Notes: generated from the sequence alone by a model not told the origin. Shown: positions 37,257 to 48,675, numbered from the stretch's first letter. The stretch is DNA of 50,174 bases from Variovorax sp. E3 (GCF_016082275.1 NZ_MOWM01000044.1:1-50174), one strand, 5' to 3'. A program made the numbers and translations.

Positions 37257-39104
37257 TCAGGGCTTCACGCGCAGGCGCTTGAGCGTCTCCTGCAGCGTTT
37301 CGTTCTCGGCGTCGCTCAGCAGGGCTTCCTTCCAGATCGTGATCGCGCGGTCTTTCTGGCCGGTGCTCCACAGCACTTCGCCGAAGTGCGCGCCGATCTC
37401 GGGATCGGGGCGCGTCTTGTAGGCCGCTTCGAGGATGCGGATCGCCTCGTTCGTGTTGCCGAGGCGGAACTCGACCCAGCCCAGGCTGTCGGCAATGAAC
37501 GGATCGTCCGGCGCCAGCTGCACCGCCTTCTGGATCAGCGTGCGCGCCTCGTCGAGCCGGATCTTGCGATCGGCGAACGAATAGCCCAGTGCGTTGTAGG
37601 CGTTCTGGTTGTCGGGCTTGAGCTCGATGAGCCGGCGCAGCAGGCGCTCCATGTCGTCGAGGCGGTTGAGCTTCTCGGCGACCATCGACTGGTCATAGAC
37701 GAGGTCGGCGTCGTCCGGCGCGGCGGCCGAGGCCTGCGCCAGCATGTCGTAGGCGGCCTGGTACTGCTTGGCGTCGCGCAGCAACTGCACCTCGGCGAGG
37801 AACTTCTGCTTCTTGTCGTCGGCGGTGCGCTCGGGCAGGGCGCGGATGAGTTCGCGCGCCTGCGGCAGCTTGCCCTGGCGTGCGAGCAGGGCCGCGCGGC
37901 GGGTCTGCGCGGCCACGATTTCATCGGCGCCGTCGACGCGCGAGAGCCAGCGCTCGGCGGCCGTGAAGTCCTTGCGGCGCTCCGCCAGTTGCGACAGCGC
38001 GAAGTAGGCCTGCGACACCGTGCGCTTGCGGTCGACCGCATCGCCGGCGTCCTTGGCCGGGCTGGCCGTGAGTTCGATGAAGCGCTTGAGCGAAGTCTCG
38101 GCGGCCGCGTCCTGCTTGGCCTGCATCTGCAGGCTGCCGAGCAGCAGCCACGGCTCGGGCAGTTCGGGGCGCTGCGTGGTCAGCGCCTGCAGCTGCGTGG
38201 CCGCGTCGGCAAAACGCCGGTTCTCGACCAGCACGCGCGCATAGGCGATGCGCAGGTCGGGCGCGGCCTTGGGGTTGTTGTTCAGGAAGCGCGTGACGAT
38301 GGGCTCGGCCAGCGGCTGGCCGGGGTCGATCATCTCGAGCGCCAGCGCGGCCGGGGCATCGGACGCCGGATCGATGTCCTGGCCCTTGCGCGCGGCTTCC
38401 AGCGCGCCGGAGGCATCGCCCGCGTTCAGGCGCAGCCGGCCGGCGGTGGCCCATGCCAGGCCGCCGGTGACCGGGTTCTTCAGTTCGTCGGACAGCGCCT
38501 GCTCGACCACCGACGCGGCCAGCTTCTTGTCCGTGGCGCGCGAGTAGTTGCGCGCGATCACGGCCATCAGCAGCGGGCGTTCGATCTGCGAGGTGGCCGC
38601 GACTTCGGCGCGCAGCGGCTCGACCGTTTCACCGATGCGGTTGAGCGCGATCAGGATCTGCAGTTCGATGCGCCGCGCGTCGCGCGAGGCGGGCAGCGTT
38701 TCCTGCCAGGCACGGGCTGCCGCCAGCGCCGCGTCGCCGGAGCGCGATTGCAGCGCGATCTCGACCGCGCGCTGGAACAGCTTGCCGTCGCGCAGGCGGC
38801 GTGCGGCGTCGAGCACCAGCGCGTAGCCGGAGCCGGGGTCGCCGGAGCGAGTGGTCATCTCGCCCATCAGGATTTCGTAGAACAGGTCGGCGGTGAGCGC
38901 CGACGGCTGCGGCGCGGGCTCGGCGGCGGCCTTGGCGGCCACGGCGCGCGGCCGGATTGCGGGCTTGGCCGGGGCGGACCGTTCGATGACGGGCGCGGGG
39001 CTGGTGGGCGCTGCGGGATCGGTGGTTTGCGCGTGAACCGCGCAGGCCAGCAAGACTAAAGACGCGGCCGCCGCAAGGCGGTGTCGGCGGGGCGGAAGGT
39101 TCAT
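37257..39104 (-). CDS. Exported TPR repeat protein upstream of lolB
   Basis: 615 aa from the ATG at 39104 ([15 protein letters not shown]). A signal peptide ending near AVHAQ is followed by a Pro/Ala linker and many tetratricopeptide units over about 70-600 (for example [17 protein letters not shown] and [17 protein letters not shown]). It probably acts in the periplasm as an interaction scaffold. A homologous TPR gene sits before lolB-ispE in many beta-proteobacteria. The exact role is not established. Confidence 0.85.
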   Translation of the reverse strand: MNLPPRRHRLAAAASLVLLACAVHAQTTDPAAPTSPAPVIERSAPAKPAIRPRAVAAKAAAEPAPQPSALTADLFYEILMGEMTTRSGDPGSGYALVLDAARRLRDGKLFQRAVEIALQSRSGDAALAAARAWQETLPASRDARRIELQILIALNRIGETVEPLRAEVAATSQIERPLLMAVIARNYSRATDKKLAASVVEQALSDELKNPVTGGLAWATAGRLRLNAGDASGALEAARKGQDIDPASDAPAALALEMIDPGQPLAEPIVTRFLNNNPKAAPDLRIAYARVLVENRRFADAATQLQALTTQRPELPEPWLLLGSLQMQAKQDAAAETSLKRFIELTASPAKDAGDAVDRKRTVSQAYFALSQLAERRKDFTAAERWLSRVDGADEIVAAQTRRAALLARQGKLPQARELIRALPERTADDKKQKFLAEVQLLRDAKQYQAAYDMLAQASAAAPDDADLVYDQSMVAEKLNRLDDMERLLRRLIELKPDNQNAYNALGYSFADRKIRLDEARTLIQKAVQLAPDDPFIADSLGWVEFRLGNTNEAIRILEAAYKTRPDPEIGAHFGEVLWSTGQKDRAITIWKEALLSDAENETLQETLKRLRVKP

Positions 39105-39184
39105 CCGACCATAATAATCCAGCTTTTGAACGTGCGCCGCGTGGGGCTTCGTCGCCGTTCGCATTTGCCGGAGATTTACTTTTC

Positions 39185-39997
39185 ATGCCCGAATTACCCG
39201 AAGTCGAAGTCACCCGGCGCGGCATTGCCGACCGCATCGCGGGCGCGCGCATCGACGCGGTGCGCATCGGCAAACCCTTGCGCTGGGCCCTGATGGTGCT
39301 GCCCGAAGCGCTGGTGGGCAGGCGCGTGCTGCAGGTGCGCCGGCGCGGCAAATACCTGCTGATCGACCTGGACCGCGGCATCCTGCTGCTGCACCTGGGC
39401 ATGTCGGGCAGCCTGCGTTTCGACAAGGTGCTGCCGCCGCCCGACGCGCACGACCACTTCGACCTCGCGACCGACCTCGGCACCCTGCGGCTGAACGACC
39501 CGAGGCGCTTCGGCGCCGTGGTCTATGTGGAGAACGAAGACGCGCCCTGGGCCATCAAGCTGCTCGGCGGCCTGGGCATGGAGCCGCTGGGCGAGGACTT
39601 CGACCTCGACGTCTTTCATGCCGGCCTCAAGAAGCGCAAGACGGCCGTCAAGCAGGTGCTGCTGGCGGGCGACGTGGTGGTGGGCGTGGGCAACATCTAT
39701 GCGTCGGAGGCGCTGTTCCAGGCCGGCATCCGGCCCACGCTGTCGGCGGCGCGCATCAGCCGGCCGCGCGCGGCCAAGCTGCATGCGGCGGTGCGCGAGA
39801 TCCTGGCGCGCGCGGTCGAGAAGGGCGGCAGCACGCTGCGCGACTTCTCGAACATCGACGGCCAGAACGGTTATTTCCAGCTCGAGGCGACCGTCTACGG
39901 CCGGGCCGGCGAGCCTTGTCGGGTTTGTGCAACGCCGATTCGCCTGCTCAAGCAGGGCCAGCGCTCCACCTACTACTGCCCCAATTGCCAGAAGTAG
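39185..39997 (+). CDS. mutM: Formamidopyrimidine-DNA glycosylase MutM (Fpg)
   Basis: 270 aa. It excises 8-oxoguanine and ring-opened purines. It begins [13 protein letters not shown], with the catalytic N-terminal Pro and Glu after processing. K60-type [22 protein letters not shown] and the C-terminal zinc finger [10 protein letters not shown]...YYCPNCQK complete it. It diverges from the TPR/lolB operon and precedes the dynamin-like gene and mutY. Confidence 0.96.
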   Translation: MPELPEVEVTRRGIADRIAGARIDAVRIGKPLRWALMVLPEALVGRRVLQVRRRGKYLLIDLDRGILLLHLGMSGSLRFDKVLPPPDAHDHFDLATDLGTLRLNDPRRFGAVVYVENEDAPWAIKLLGGLGMEPLGEDFDLDVFHAGLKKRKTAVKQVLLAGDVVVGVGNIYASEALFQAGIRPTLSAARISRPRAAKLHAAVREILARAVEKGGSTLRDFSNIDGQNGYFQLEATVYGRAGEPCRVCATPIRLLKQGQRSTYYCPNCQK

Positions 39998-40060
39998 CCG
40001 TCCCGCGCCGCGAATGGAATGCCCCGGAAACGGTTGTTGCACGCCTCCCGATGCTATATT

Positions 40061-40078
40061 TGTAAGCTAATCCTTACA
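40061..40078. promoter_or_regulatory. Dyad TGTAAG-N6-CTTACA upstream of the dynamin-like gene
   Basis: TGTAAG (40061-40066) and CTTACA (40073-40078) form a perfect dyad. It lies 9 bases upstream of the proposed TTG start and immediately after a TATATT box (40055-40060) that could serve as a -10 element. It could be a repressor operator or a 5' RNA hairpin. Confidence 0.45.
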
Positions 40079-40086
40079 TATTTCCC

Positions 40087-42051
40087 TTGAGCCGCTCTTT
40101 CAACCAACAACTCGATCAGCACGGTGCCTGGCGGAGCAACTTCGCCCGCCGGCTGCAGTGGCTGTCCCGCTGGCTGACAGAGAACGAGCTGCTCGACCAG
40201 GCGGTGGCCGAGCGCCTGCGCGGCCTCGAAACGCAGATCCGCACCAGCAAGGTCATGGTCGCCTTCGTCGCGGAGTTCTCGCGCGGCAAGTCGGAGCTGA
40301 TCAACGCCATCTTCTTTGCCGGCTACGGGCGGCGCATCATGCCCGCGAGCGCGGGCCGCACGACGATGTGCCCGACCGAGCTGGGCTACGACCCCGCCCT
40401 GTCGCCGAAGCTGCGCCTGCTGCCCATCGAGACCCGCCTGGAGCCGCACTCGCTCGCCCACTGGCGCGAGAAGCCTTCGCGCTGGACCGAGATCGCCATC
40501 GACGTGAGCAACGCCGAGCAACTGGCGCAGGCCATGGGCAAGGTGGCCGAGGTGCGCTGGGTCGCCAAGGACGAAGCCCGCACGCTGGGTTTCTGGAACG
40601 ACGAAACGCCCGACGACAACCCGGTGCAGGACACCGAGGGCCGCGTCGAGATTCCGCGCTGGCGCCATGCGGTGCTGAACATGCCGCACCCGCTGCTGGA
40701 GCAGGGGCTGGTGATTCTCGACACCCCGGGCCTGAACGCGATTGGCGCCGAGCCCGAGCTCACGGTGAGCCTGATTCCGCAGGCGCACGCGGTCGTCTTC
40801 ATCCTGGGCGCCGAAACCGGCGTCACGCGCTCCGACCTGTCGATCTGGCGCGAACACCTCATTACCGAGGACGAGGGCAACAACACGCGCTTCGTGGTGC
40901 TCAACAAGATTGACACCATGTGGGACACGCTGAGCACGCCCGCGCAGATCGCACAGCAGATCGAGCGCCAGCGCGACAGCGCGGCCCGCCTGCTCGAAGT
41001 GCCGCTGGCGCAGGTGCTGCCGGTGTCGGCGCAGAAGGGCCTGCAGGCCAAGATCCAGCGCGACGTGCCGCTGCTCGAGGCCAGCCGCCTGCCGGCGCTC
41101 GAAGCCCTGCTGGGCGAAGGCGTGCTCGGCAAGCGCGAAACCATGCTGCGGCTCGCGGTCGATGCCGGCATGACCTCGCTGCGCACCGAGGCCGAACGCA
41201 TCCTCAAAGTGCGGCAGCGCGACCTGTCCGAGCAGGCGCTCGAGCTGCAGGGGCTGCGCGGCAAGAACGTTTCGGTGATCCGCCACATGCGCGCGCGCAT
41301 CGACCAGGAGCACGCCGAGTTCGAAGGCAGCAACACGCGCATCCTGGCGCTGCGTTCGGTGCAGGGCAAGCTGCTGCGCGAGGTGTATGCCGTGCTCGGG
41401 CGCACCGCGCTCAAGGCCGACATGGTGCGGCTGTCGGCGGCGCTCAAGCGCCCCGGCGTCAAGTTCAATGTGCGCAAGGTGTACGCCGAGACCTTCGACT
41501 CGCTGCGCAACAACCTGCGCGAAGTGCAGGCGACCACGGCCGAGATCCAGTCGATGCTGCACGCCACCTTCCGCCAGCTCAACGCCGAGCAGGGCTTTAC
41601 CTTGCAGGCGCCGGCCGAGCCTGACCTCACGGGCTTCGAGCAGGAGCTGAGCCAGATCGAACGCAGCCACATCCACTACCTGGGCGTGGGCAACCTGCTG
41701 AAGCTTGCGCAGGCCGACTTCTGCGACAAGCTGGTGCGCGCGCTGGCCAGCCGGCTTCGGCTCGTCAACGAAGCCGCCATGACCGAGGTCGAGCGCTGGA
41801 GCAAGGGCGCGAGCGCGCAGATCGATGCGCAGCTGAAGGAGCGGCGTCGCAATTTCAGCAAGCGCATCGAAGCGATCGAGCGCATCCAGAGCGCGGCGGG
41901 CAACCTCGACGAGCGGCTGCTCGAGCTGGCCGCGCAAGAGAGCAACCTGGCCGAGCTGCATCTGCGCCTGCGCGAGTTCACCACGCTCATCACGCAGCAA
42001 GGCAAGCCGCAGGACGCTGCTGCGGCTGTCGGCGAACTGCGTGCGGCCTGA
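40087..42051 (+). CDS. Dynamin-like GTPase family protein
   Basis: 654 aa, apparently starting at TTG 40087. GTPase motifs: G1 AEFSRGKS (about 58-65, with Ala in place of the first Gly), G2 Thr in [10 protein letters not shown]3 LDTPG and G4 LNKID. A long helical stalk, probably coiled coil, occupies about 370-640. Bacterial dynamin-like proteins bind membranes or chromosomes. There is no obvious hydrophobic paddle, so membrane action is unproven. It lies between mutM and mutY, overlapping the latter's start by 11 bases. Linkage to two 8-oxoguanine repair genes suggests a link to DNA damage or chromosome organisation. That is inference. Confidence 0.88.
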   Translation: MSRSFNQQLDQHGAWRSNFARRLQWLSRWLTENELLDQAVAERLRGLETQIRTSKVMVAFVAEFSRGKSELINAIFFAGYGRRIMPASAGRTTMCPTELGYDPALSPKLRLLPIETRLEPHSLAHWREKPSRWTEIAIDVSNAEQLAQAMGKVAEVRWVAKDEARTLGFWNDETPDDNPVQDTEGRVEIPRWRHAVLNMPHPLLEQGLVILDTPGLNAIGAEPELTVSLIPQAHAVVFILGAETGVTRSDLSIWREHLITEDEGNNTRFVVLNKIDTMWDTLSTPAQIAQQIERQRDSAARLLEVPLAQVLPVSAQKGLQAKIQRDVPLLEASRLPALEALLGEGVLGKRETMLRLAVDAGMTSLRTEAERILKVRQRDLSEQALELQGLRGKNVSVIRHMRARIDQEHAEFEGSNTRILALRSVQGKLLREVYAVLGRTALKADMVRLSAALKRPGVKFNVRKVYAETFDSLRNNLREVQATTAEIQSMLHATFRQLNAEQGFTLQAPAEPDLTGFEQELSQIERSHIHYLGVGNLLKLAQADFCDKLVRALASRLRLVNEAAMTEVERWSKGASAQIDAQLKERRRNFSKRIEAIERIQSAAGNLDERLLELAAQESNLAELHLRLREFTTLITQQGKPQDAAAAVGELRAA

Positions 42052-43122
42052 GCGTTCCGCCTCCACGGCGGCGGCGACCCTTCGATTGCCCCCCGACTTC
42101 GCCGCGCAGGTCGTGGCCTGGCAACGCAGCCACGGCCGCAGCCAGCTGCCGTGGCAGAACACGCGCGACCCGTACCGCGTGTGGCTGTCGGAGGTGATGC
42201 TCCAGCAGACGCAAGTGACGACGTGCTCGGCTACTTCGCGCGCTTTCTCGAACGATTTCCGGATGTGAAGGCGCTGGCCGCCGGCACCGAAGACGAGGTG
42301 TTCGGCCTCTGGAGCGGCCTGGGCTACTACAGCCGCGCGCGCAACATGCACCGCTGCGCGCAGGACGTGGTCGCGCGCTTCGGCGGCGAGTTTCCGCGCA
42401 CGGCCGAAGAGCTGGTGACCTTGCCCGGCATCGGGCGCTCCACGGCCGCCGCGATTGCCGCCTTCTGCTTCGGCGAACGCGTCGCCATCCTCGACGGCAA
42501 CGTCAAGCGCGTGCTGACGCGCGTGCTCGGCTTTGCCGGCGACATGTCGTCGTCGGCGCAGGAGCGCGCGCTGTGGGACCTGGCAACGCAATTGCTGCCG
42601 CCCGCCGAGCAGCGCGAAGCCATCGCGCACTACACGCAGGGGCTCATGGACCTGGGGGCCACGGTCTGCCTGCCGCGCAAGCCGAGCTGCATGATCTGCC
42701 CGGTCGACAAGACCTGCGTGGGCTTGCGCGAAGGCGCGCCCGAGCGTTACCCCGTCAAGACTCGCAAGCTCAAGCGCAGCGCGCAGTCGCTCTGGCTGCT
42801 GCTGGCGCGCGATGCGCAAGGCCGTGTGTGGCTGGAGAAGCGGCCGGCCAAGGGCATCTGGGCGGGGCTCTATTGCCTGCCGGTGTTCGACAGCCGCGAC
42901 GACCTGCTCGCCGCGCTGCCGCCGAAGGCGCAACGCGGCGTGAAAGACCTGCCGGCTTTCGTGCATGTGCTGACCCACAAGGATCTGCACCTGCACCCGG
43001 TGCTGCTCGAAGGCGCGCAGCCGCAAGGCGAGGGGGCGCGCTGGGTCGAGGCGCAGGAATGGGGCCGGCTGGGCCTGCCGGCGCCGGTGCGCAAGCTGCT
43101 GGAGAGCAGCGAGGCGCCGTAA
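42041..43122 (+). CDS. mutY: A/G-specific adenine glycosylase MutY (apparent frameshift)
   Basis: About 360 aa after restoring one base. It removes adenine misincorporated opposite 8-oxoguanine. The N-terminal part reads [24 protein letters not shown]. The rest, in the next frame, begins [15 protein letters not shown] and carries the helix-hairpin-helix [12 protein letters not shown], the iron-sulfur cluster cysteines (C...C.IC...TC) and a NUDIX-like C-terminal domain. The break is at 42219-42223, where one base restores QTQVTTVLGY. GTG 42041 is the likely start, overlapping the dynamin-like gene. Confidence 0.93.
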
Positions 43123-43128
43123 GTCTCG

Positions 43129-44007
43129 TCAGGTCGCGTCGAGCTCGCGGTGCCGCTTGAGCGCACCCCAGCGGGCGCCGAACAACCGCGCCAGCTGCTC
43201 GACCAGGAACACCGAACGGTGCTGCCCGCCGGTGCAGCCGATGGCCACCGTCACGTAGCTGCGATGGTCGCGCGCCAGCGCGTCGAGCCAGTGCGACAGG
43301 AACTGTTCGATGTCGTCGTACATGCGCGCCACATCGTCGTGTTCGCGCAGCCATTCGATCACCGGTTCGTCGCGGCCCGTGAGCGGGCGCAGCGCGGGCA
43401 CGTAGTGCGGGTTGGGCAGCATGCGCACGTCGAACACGTAGTCGGCATCGAGCGGCACGCCGCGCTTGAACGCGAACGACTCGAACACCAGCGTCAGCGC
43501 GCTCTGCGGCGCCGAGATCAGCGACTTGATGTAGCTCTGCAGCTGCGCCGGCCGGATCAGGCTGGTGTCGATCACGTCGGCGCCGTCGCGCAGGTCGGCC
43601 AGCAACTCGCGCTCCAGCTCGATGGCCTGCATCAGCACCCGGTGCTGCTCGGGCACGTCGGTGCGGCCCTCCTGGCGCGACAGCGGATGGCGGCGGCGCG
43701 TTTCAGAGTAGCGGCGCAGCAGCGCGTCGGTGGTCGCGTCGAGGAACAGCGAGCGCAGAGAAATGTCGCCGTCGCGCCGCAGCGCCTCCAGCTGCTGCGG
43801 GACGATCGGTAGCGACACACCGCTGCGCACGTCCATCGCAATGGCCACGCGCGTGGCCTGCTGCTCGTGCTGCAGGGCGATGAACGACGTCAGCAGCTCG
43901 GGCGGCAGGTTGTCGACGCAGTAGTAGCCCGCGTCTTCCAGCGCGTGCAGGGCCACCGACTTGCCGGAACCCGACATGCCCGTGATGAGTACGAGGTCCA
44001 GGCTCAT
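43129..44007 (-). CDS. rapZ: RNase adapter protein RapZ
   Basis: 292 aa from the ATG at 44007 ([17 protein letters not shown]). The Walker A is GMSGSGKS at 10-17. The Walker B-like region and the strongly conserved C-terminal block ([27 protein letters not shown]) are present. In enterobacteria RapZ targets GlmZ sRNA to RNase E; here only the family assignment is supported. The start overlaps the recN stop by 4 bases. Confidence 0.94.
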   Translation of the reverse strand: MSLDLVLITGMSGSGKSVALHALEDAGYYCVDNLPPELLTSFIALQHEQQATRVAIAMDVRSGVSLPIVPQQLEALRRDGDISLRSLFLDATTDALLRRYSETRRRHPLSRQEGRTDVPEQHRVLMQAIELERELLADLRDGADVIDTSLIRPAQLQSYIKSLISAPQSALTLVFESFAFKRGVPLDADYVFDVRMLPNPHYVPALRPLTGRDEPVIEWLREHDDVARMYDDIEQFLSHWLDALARDHRSYVTVAIGCTGGQHRSVFLVEQLARLFGARWGALKRHRELDAT

Positions 44008-45687
44008 GGCGCGGTCGCCGAAGCGGTCTGGTGGCCGAGCATCTCGCGTGCGTGCGCAAGCGAAGTCTGCGAGACCTTTTCGCCGCCCAGCATGCGGGCG
44101 ATTTCCCGGGCGCGGTTGTCGTCGTCCAGGCGCGACACGCCGCTCTCGGTGCGTGGGCCTTCCTTGCCGGCCGCCGCGGTCTGGCGCTTGGCCACCACGA
44201 GGTGGTGGTCGGCACACGCGGCCACCTGGGGCAGGTGGGTCACGGCCAGCACCTGGCGGTCGCGGCCGAGTTGCTTCATCAGGCGGCCGACCGTTTCGGC
44301 GACGGCGCCGCCGACACCGGCGTCCACCTCGTCGAAGATCAGCGTCTGCGCGGCGCCGAGCTGGCTGGTCGTCACGGCGATGGCCAGCGCGATGCGCGAT
44401 AGCTCGCCGCCCGACGCCACCTTGCCGATGGCGCGCGGCGTGCTGCCCGTGTGGCCAGCCACGAGGAAGGCCACGTCTTCGAGGCCGGCGCGGCCGGGCT
44501 GTGCCAGCGGCTGCAGTTCGACTTCGAAGCGGCCGCCCTGCATGCCCAGGCCCTGCATCGCTTCAGTGACGGCTTGGGCCAGGCGCGGCGCCGCCTGCTT
44601 GCGCGACTTGCCGAGCGCCTTCGCTTCCTTCATGTAGGCCTGCTGCGCGTTCTGTTCGGCGCGCTCCAGGCCTTCGAGGTCGCTTTGCGCGTCGAGTGCC
44701 TGCAGCTCGGCCTGCCAGCCGGCCAGCAGCGCCGGCAGGTCGGCCGGCGTGCGCTTGTAGCGGCGCGCGAGCGACATCCACGAACCCATGCGCTCGTCGA
44801 GTTCGGCCAGGCTTTGCGGATCGGCTTCGGCGTCGCGCAGGTAGCCGTGCAGCGAATGGGCCGCGTCGGAGGCCTGCGCCACGCAGGACGCGAGCACTTC
44901 GCCCAGGTTGCGGAACTCGGGCTCGATGTGCTCGCAGTTCTGCAGCAGCGTGGCCGCGCGCGTGAGCGCGGACAGCGCGCCGTTGTCGTCGTCCTCGAGC
45001 GCCTGGCTGGCGCCTTGCGCGGCATCGATCAGCGCCTGTGCGTTGGAGATGCGCGAGTGGTTGGTCGACAGTTCTTCCCACTCGTCGCGCCCGGTGCGAG
45101 CTTGGCGACTTCGGAAATCTGCCACTGCAGCCGCTCGCGTTCGCGCTGCAGCGAGTCTTGCGCCGAGCGCGCATGTTCGAGCGCGGAAAGCGCCTGCCGC
45201 CAGCCTTGCCAGGCGGCGTCGAGTGCGTCGGTGCGCACGCCCGCATAGGCGTCGAGCAGGCCGCGCACGGCCTCGGGCCGGGTCAGGCTCTGCCAGGCGT
45301 GCTGGCCGTGGATGTCGAGCAGGCGGTCGCCGAGTTCGCGCAGTTGCGTGGCCGTGGCGGGGCTGCCGTTGATCCAGCCGCGGCTGCGGCCCTGCAGGTC
45401 GACGGTGCGGCGCAGCAGCAGCGCGTCGCCGGGCTCGAAGCCGCCTTCGTCGAGCCAGCTTTCCAGCGCCGGGTCGGCATCGAACTCGGCGCTCACGTCC
45501 AGCCGCTCGGCGCCTTCGCGCACCGCGCCCGCGTCGCGCGGTTGCCCAGCGCCAGTTGCAGCGCGTCGATCAATATGGATTTGCCCGCGCCGGTTTCGCC
45601 GGTGAGTACCGTGAAGCCGCCGGACAGGTCGAGTTCGAGTGATCGCACGATCACGAAGTCGCGCAGTGCGATGCGTCGCAGCGCCAT
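44004..45687 (-). CDS. recN: DNA repair protein RecN (two apparent frameshifts)
   Basis: About 561 aa after restoring two bases, the usual RecN length. SMC-like ATPase in double-strand-break repair. The N-terminus has [14 protein letters not shown] and Walker [12 protein letters not shown]. The middle carries [13 protein letters not shown]. The C-terminus has the signature/Walker B region [14 protein letters not shown] and [13 protein letters not shown]. The frame is lost near 45534-45535 (restoring [13 protein letters not shown]) and again near 45086-45087 (restoring APGADEWEELS). Each needs one extra C on the + strand in CGTC(C)GCGC. Two independent breaks in one conserved gene favour sequence error. 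Confidence 0.93.
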
Positions 45688-45688
45688 T

Positions 45689-46600
45689 TCAGGAGCCCCC
45701 TTCGTTCCAGTGAAGTTTCTTGCGCAGCGTGTCGAAATAGCTCCAGCCGCGCGGATGCAAAAAGCGCACGCGAAAGTCGGAGCGGCGCACCACCACGCGA
45801 TCGCCGATCGCGAGCGTGGCCAGTGACTGCATGTCGAAATTGGCGCTGGCGTCGCGCCCGCCCACCAGCTCGATGACGATCTCGTCGGCATCGGGCAGCA
45901 GCACCGGGCGGTTCGACAGCGTGTGCGGCGCGATCGGCACCAGCACCCAGCCCGGCACCGCCGGGTGGAGCAGCGGCCCGCCGGCCGACAGCGCGTAGGC
46001 GGTCGAGCCCGTGGGCGTGGCGATGATCAGGCCGTCGGCGCGCTGGTTGGCCACGAAGTGGCGGCCCACCGATACGCGCAGCTCGACCATGCCCGAGGTG
46101 GCGCCGCGGTTGACCACCACGTCGTTCATGGCCAGCGCGTCGAACACCGAGGCGCCGTCGCGCATGACCTGCGCGTGCATCAGGCTGCGGTGGTCTTCCT
46201 CGTATTCGCCGGCCAGCATCGGAATCAGCGTGGCCTGGTAGTTGTCCAGCGGGATGTCGGTGATGAAGCCGAGCCGGCCGCGGTTGATGCCGATCAGCGG
46301 AATGCCGTAGCTTGCGAGTTGCCGGCCGATGCCCAGCATGGTGCCGTCGCCGCCGACCACCAGGCCGAGGTCGCAGCGCTGGCCGATTTCCTCGACCGAC
46401 AGGGCTTCGTAGCGCGAATTGGCGCCGGCGTCGGCCTCTTCGTCTTCGCAAGTCGAGCGCTCGACAAATACCGTGCAGCCCTGCGATTCGAGGAAGGTGC
46501 CGATGCCTTCCATCACGCCGTCGCGCGCATCCGCCTGCGCGCGGGCGCCGGAAGCCTGGTATTTGCCAATCAAGGCGACGTGACGGAAGCGAGAGGTCAT
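45689..46600 (-). CDS. nadK: NAD kinase
   Basis: 303 aa. It phosphorylates NAD to NADP. The GGDGT motif is at 83-87 ([10 protein letters not shown]), NDVVVNRG follows, and the region [22 protein letters not shown] is intact. It lies immediately upstream of recN (1 base between) and diverges from hrcA with a 31-base gap, a common beta-proteobacterial arrangement. Confidence 0.96.
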   Translation of the reverse strand: MTSRFRHVALIGKYQASGARAQADARDGVMEGIGTFLESQGCTVFVERSTCEDEEADAGANSRYEALSVEEIGQRCDLGLVVGGDGTMLGIGRQLASYGIPLIGINRGRLGFITDIPLDNYQATLIPMLAGEYEEDHRSLMHAQVMRDGASVFDALAMNDVVVNRGATSGMVELRVSVGRHFVANQRADGLIIATPTGSTAYALSAGGPLLHPAVPGWVLVPIAPHTLSNRPVLLPDADEIVIELVGGRDASANFDMQSLATLAIGDRVVVRRSDFRVRFLHPRGWSYFDTLRKKLHWNEGGS

Positions 46601-46631
46601 ATCTCACAAATTACAACACTAAAATCTTGCA

Positions 46632-47639
46632 ATGCTGGACGACCGTGCCAAGTTGCTGCTCAAGACGCTCGTCGAGCGCTACATCGCCGACGGGCAACCC
46701 GTCGGCTCCCGCACGCTCTCGCGTTCTTCGGGGCTGGATCTGTCGCCCGCGACCATCCGCAACGTCATGTCCGACCTCGAGGCGCTGGGGCTGATTGCCA
46801 GCCCGCACACCTCGGCCGGCCGCATCCCCACGCACCGCGGCTACCGCCTGTTCGTCGACACCATGCTGACCGCCCAGCGCGAGCAGATGAGCCCGCCGGC
46901 GCTGGCGCACGACCAGCCGCAAAAGGTGATTGCCAACGCGGCGAACCTGCTGTCGAACCTGTCGCAGTTCGTGGGCGTGGTGATGGCGCCGCGCCGCGCG
47001 TCGGTGTTCAAGCAGATCGAGTTCCTGCGGCTGTCCGACCGGCGGCTGCTGGTGATCATCGTGTCGCCCGACGGCGATGTGCAGAACCGGGTGATCTTTC
47101 CGGAGGCCGACTACTCGCAGTCGCAACTGGTCGAGGCGTCGAACTACATCAACGCCAACTACGCGGGCCTGACCATCGAGCAGGTGCGCGACCGGTTGCA
47201 GTCCGAGGTCGAAAAACTGCGCGGCGAGATCGCGGCGCTGATGCAGGCCGCGGTGAACGTCAGCTCCGAGGTGCTGACCGAGGCGCAGGAAGACGACGTC
47301 GTGATTTCCGGCGAGCGCAACCTGCTGGCCGTGACCGATTTCTCCAGCGACATGGGGCAACTGCGCCGGGCCTTCGAGCTCTTCGAGCAGAAGGCGCAAC
47401 TGATGCGGCTGCTCGACGTGTCGAGCAAGGCCGAGGGCGTGCGCATCTTCATCGGCGGCGAAAGCCAGGTGGTGCCGTTCGAGGAGCTGTCGATCGTCAG
47501 CGCCAACTACGAGGTCGACGGGCAGGTCGTGGGCACGCTGGGCGTGATCGGGCCGACGCGCATGCCCTACGACCGCATGATCCAGATCGTCGACATCACG
47601 TCGCGCCTGGTGAGCAATGCCCTGAGCCATCGCAAATAG
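46632..47639 (+). CDS. hrcA: Heat-inducible transcription repressor HrcA
   Basis: 335 aa. The winged HTH at the N-terminus reads [18 protein letters not shown] and [18 protein letters not shown], followed by [19 protein letters not shown], and the GAF-like core (QFVGVVMAP) and C-terminus ([14 protein letters not shown]) fit HrcA. It represses groE/dnaK through CIRCE elements. No CIRCE element is visible in the 31-base divergent region here. Confidence 0.95.
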   Translation: MLDDRAKLLLKTLVERYIADGQPVGSRTLSRSSGLDLSPATIRNVMSDLEALGLIASPHTSAGRIPTHRGYRLFVDTMLTAQREQMSPPALAHDQPQKVIANAANLLSNLSQFVGVVMAPRRASVFKQIEFLRLSDRRLLVIIVSPDGDVQNRVIFPEADYSQSQLVEASNYINANYAGLTIEQVRDRLQSEVEKLRGEIAALMQAAVNVSSEVLTEAQEDDVVISGERNLLAVTDFSSDMGQLRRAFELFEQKAQLMRLLDVSSKAEGVRIFIGGESQVVPFEELSIVSANYEVDGQVVGTLGVIGPTRMPYDRMIQIVDITSRLVSNALSHRK

Positions 47640-47672
47640 GCGGCGCCGCGCGAATATAGAATCGTGCCGCGT

Positions 47673-47749
<77 letters not shown>

Positions 47750-47772
47750 CAATCCCCGTATTTGCTGGATGT

Positions 47773-47795
47773 AGTGCTACATATCTTGTAGCACT
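47773..47795. repeat. Inverted repeat 24 bases after the CAU tRNA
   Basis: AGTGCTAC (47773-47780) and GTAGCACT (47788-47795) are perfect 8-base complements with the loop ATATCTT. There is no U-tract for a terminator. It could be a tRNA 3' processing structure or a remnant of an integration site. The 47750-48024 gap otherwise holds only the terminator below. Confidence 0.5.
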
Positions 47796-47935
47796 GCTCC
47801 GTAATTCCTAAGCGAGGCAAAACTACGCGAGGCTGTCAAAGCTGTCGGCGTTATGGTTGTTGATGTGCGGCGCTATCTGGGAAAGTAGCGCCTTCTAATG
47901 AAAGGTGTGCCGGTTCGGTGCCGACCCCGGGAATG

Positions 47936-47975
47936 AAAAAGCCCGCGCGAGGCGGGATTCAGAACGGGCTTTTTT
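47936..47975. terminator. Bidirectional-looking terminator hairpin
   Basis: AAAAAGCCCG (47936-47945) pairs with CGGGCTTTTT (47965-47974). The stem carries the T-tract on either strand. It lies between the tRNA (read right) and the hypothetical gene at 48025-48585 (read left) and could stop transcription from both. Confidence 0.72.
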
Positions 47976-48024
47976 ACTCGGTTCACCGGAAGTCTAGCGA
48001 GGGCGAGGAGGGCGCATGGCGATC

Positions 48025-48585
48025 TCAGAGCTTGGATGCATCGGAACGGTCGCGTTTGACGTCGTCTTCAATCTTCTTTTGACCAAGCGGGCGATACGAG
48101 AACGCAACCCTCGACTGATCGGTGTAGCCGGCGCGCTCAGATAGCAAGATCAAGACTTTCGGCCCTCGCCACATGCTCTCTTCGGAATCGAGCACGGCAC
48201 CGCCGTTCGTCACCACGCTTTTCACTTCGACCTCATGCGGTTCTCCATATCGTTCTACGAGAATCGCCTTGAGGCGTCGGTAGCTGTCATCGCGGTCAAC
48301 CGCCATGGCGATGAGTTGTACGCGCCCATCAATAAAGCGCACGCGTCCGCCCCCAAGAAGGAAGTTCAGGGGTAGGCCCCACAGTGTGCCGGTCGACCGG
48401 TCTGCGCTGTCGGCTTCGAGACAGGGCGTTCTGGCCTGGCGCGCAGCGTCACCCGGTGGGCAGCGCGGAATCGCATCCCTCCGCCCACCAAATTCGATCC
48501 CCATGATTGAGGCTGGTTCTTGAGCCCACTGGGCATTCGCGAGCGTACTGATAGCCAAGAGTCCGGCCGCAATGAAGTTTCGCAT
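48025..48585 (-). CDS. Secreted protein of unknown function
   Basis: 186 aa from the ATG at 48585 (MRNFIAAGLLAISTLANAQ), a clear signal peptide. The mature part has motif IMGIEFGGRRDAIPRCP and a C-terminal YRRLKAILVERYGEPHEVE segment that resembles small periplasmic proteins with a repeated beta-alpha unit. I recognise no family. Base composition is visibly less GC-rich than the housekeeping genes to the left, which suggests acquired DNA next to the tRNA. Confidence 0.7.
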   Translation of the reverse strand: MRNFIAAGLLAISTLANAQWAQEPASIMGIEFGGRRDAIPRCPPGDAARQARTPCLEADSADRSTGTLWGLPLNFLLGGGRVRFIDGRVQLIAMAVDRDDSYRRLKAILVERYGEPHEVEVKSVVTNGGAVLDSEESMWRGPKVLILLSERAGYTDQSRVAFSYRPLGQKKIEDDVKRDRSDASKL

Positions 48586-48675
48586 TTCTTCGCTCCTCGA
48601 GAGTTTTCTTTTGCGGGTCAGCACTCAGCGCGATGTCCGCGATGCGCGAGTTCAATTCCGGCCTCAGGCGTCTGC

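Noticed and set aside
40054..43026. A 990-codon open frame on the minus strand opposite the dynamin-like gene and mutY
   Set aside because: It is produced by the strong third-position GC bias of the genes on the other strand. It contains no motif and spans two well-supported genes.
44004..45687. recN as a pseudogene
   Set aside because: Both breaks are single missing bases in GC-rich contexts, the rest of the protein is fully conserved, and similar breaks occur in many other genes in the window.
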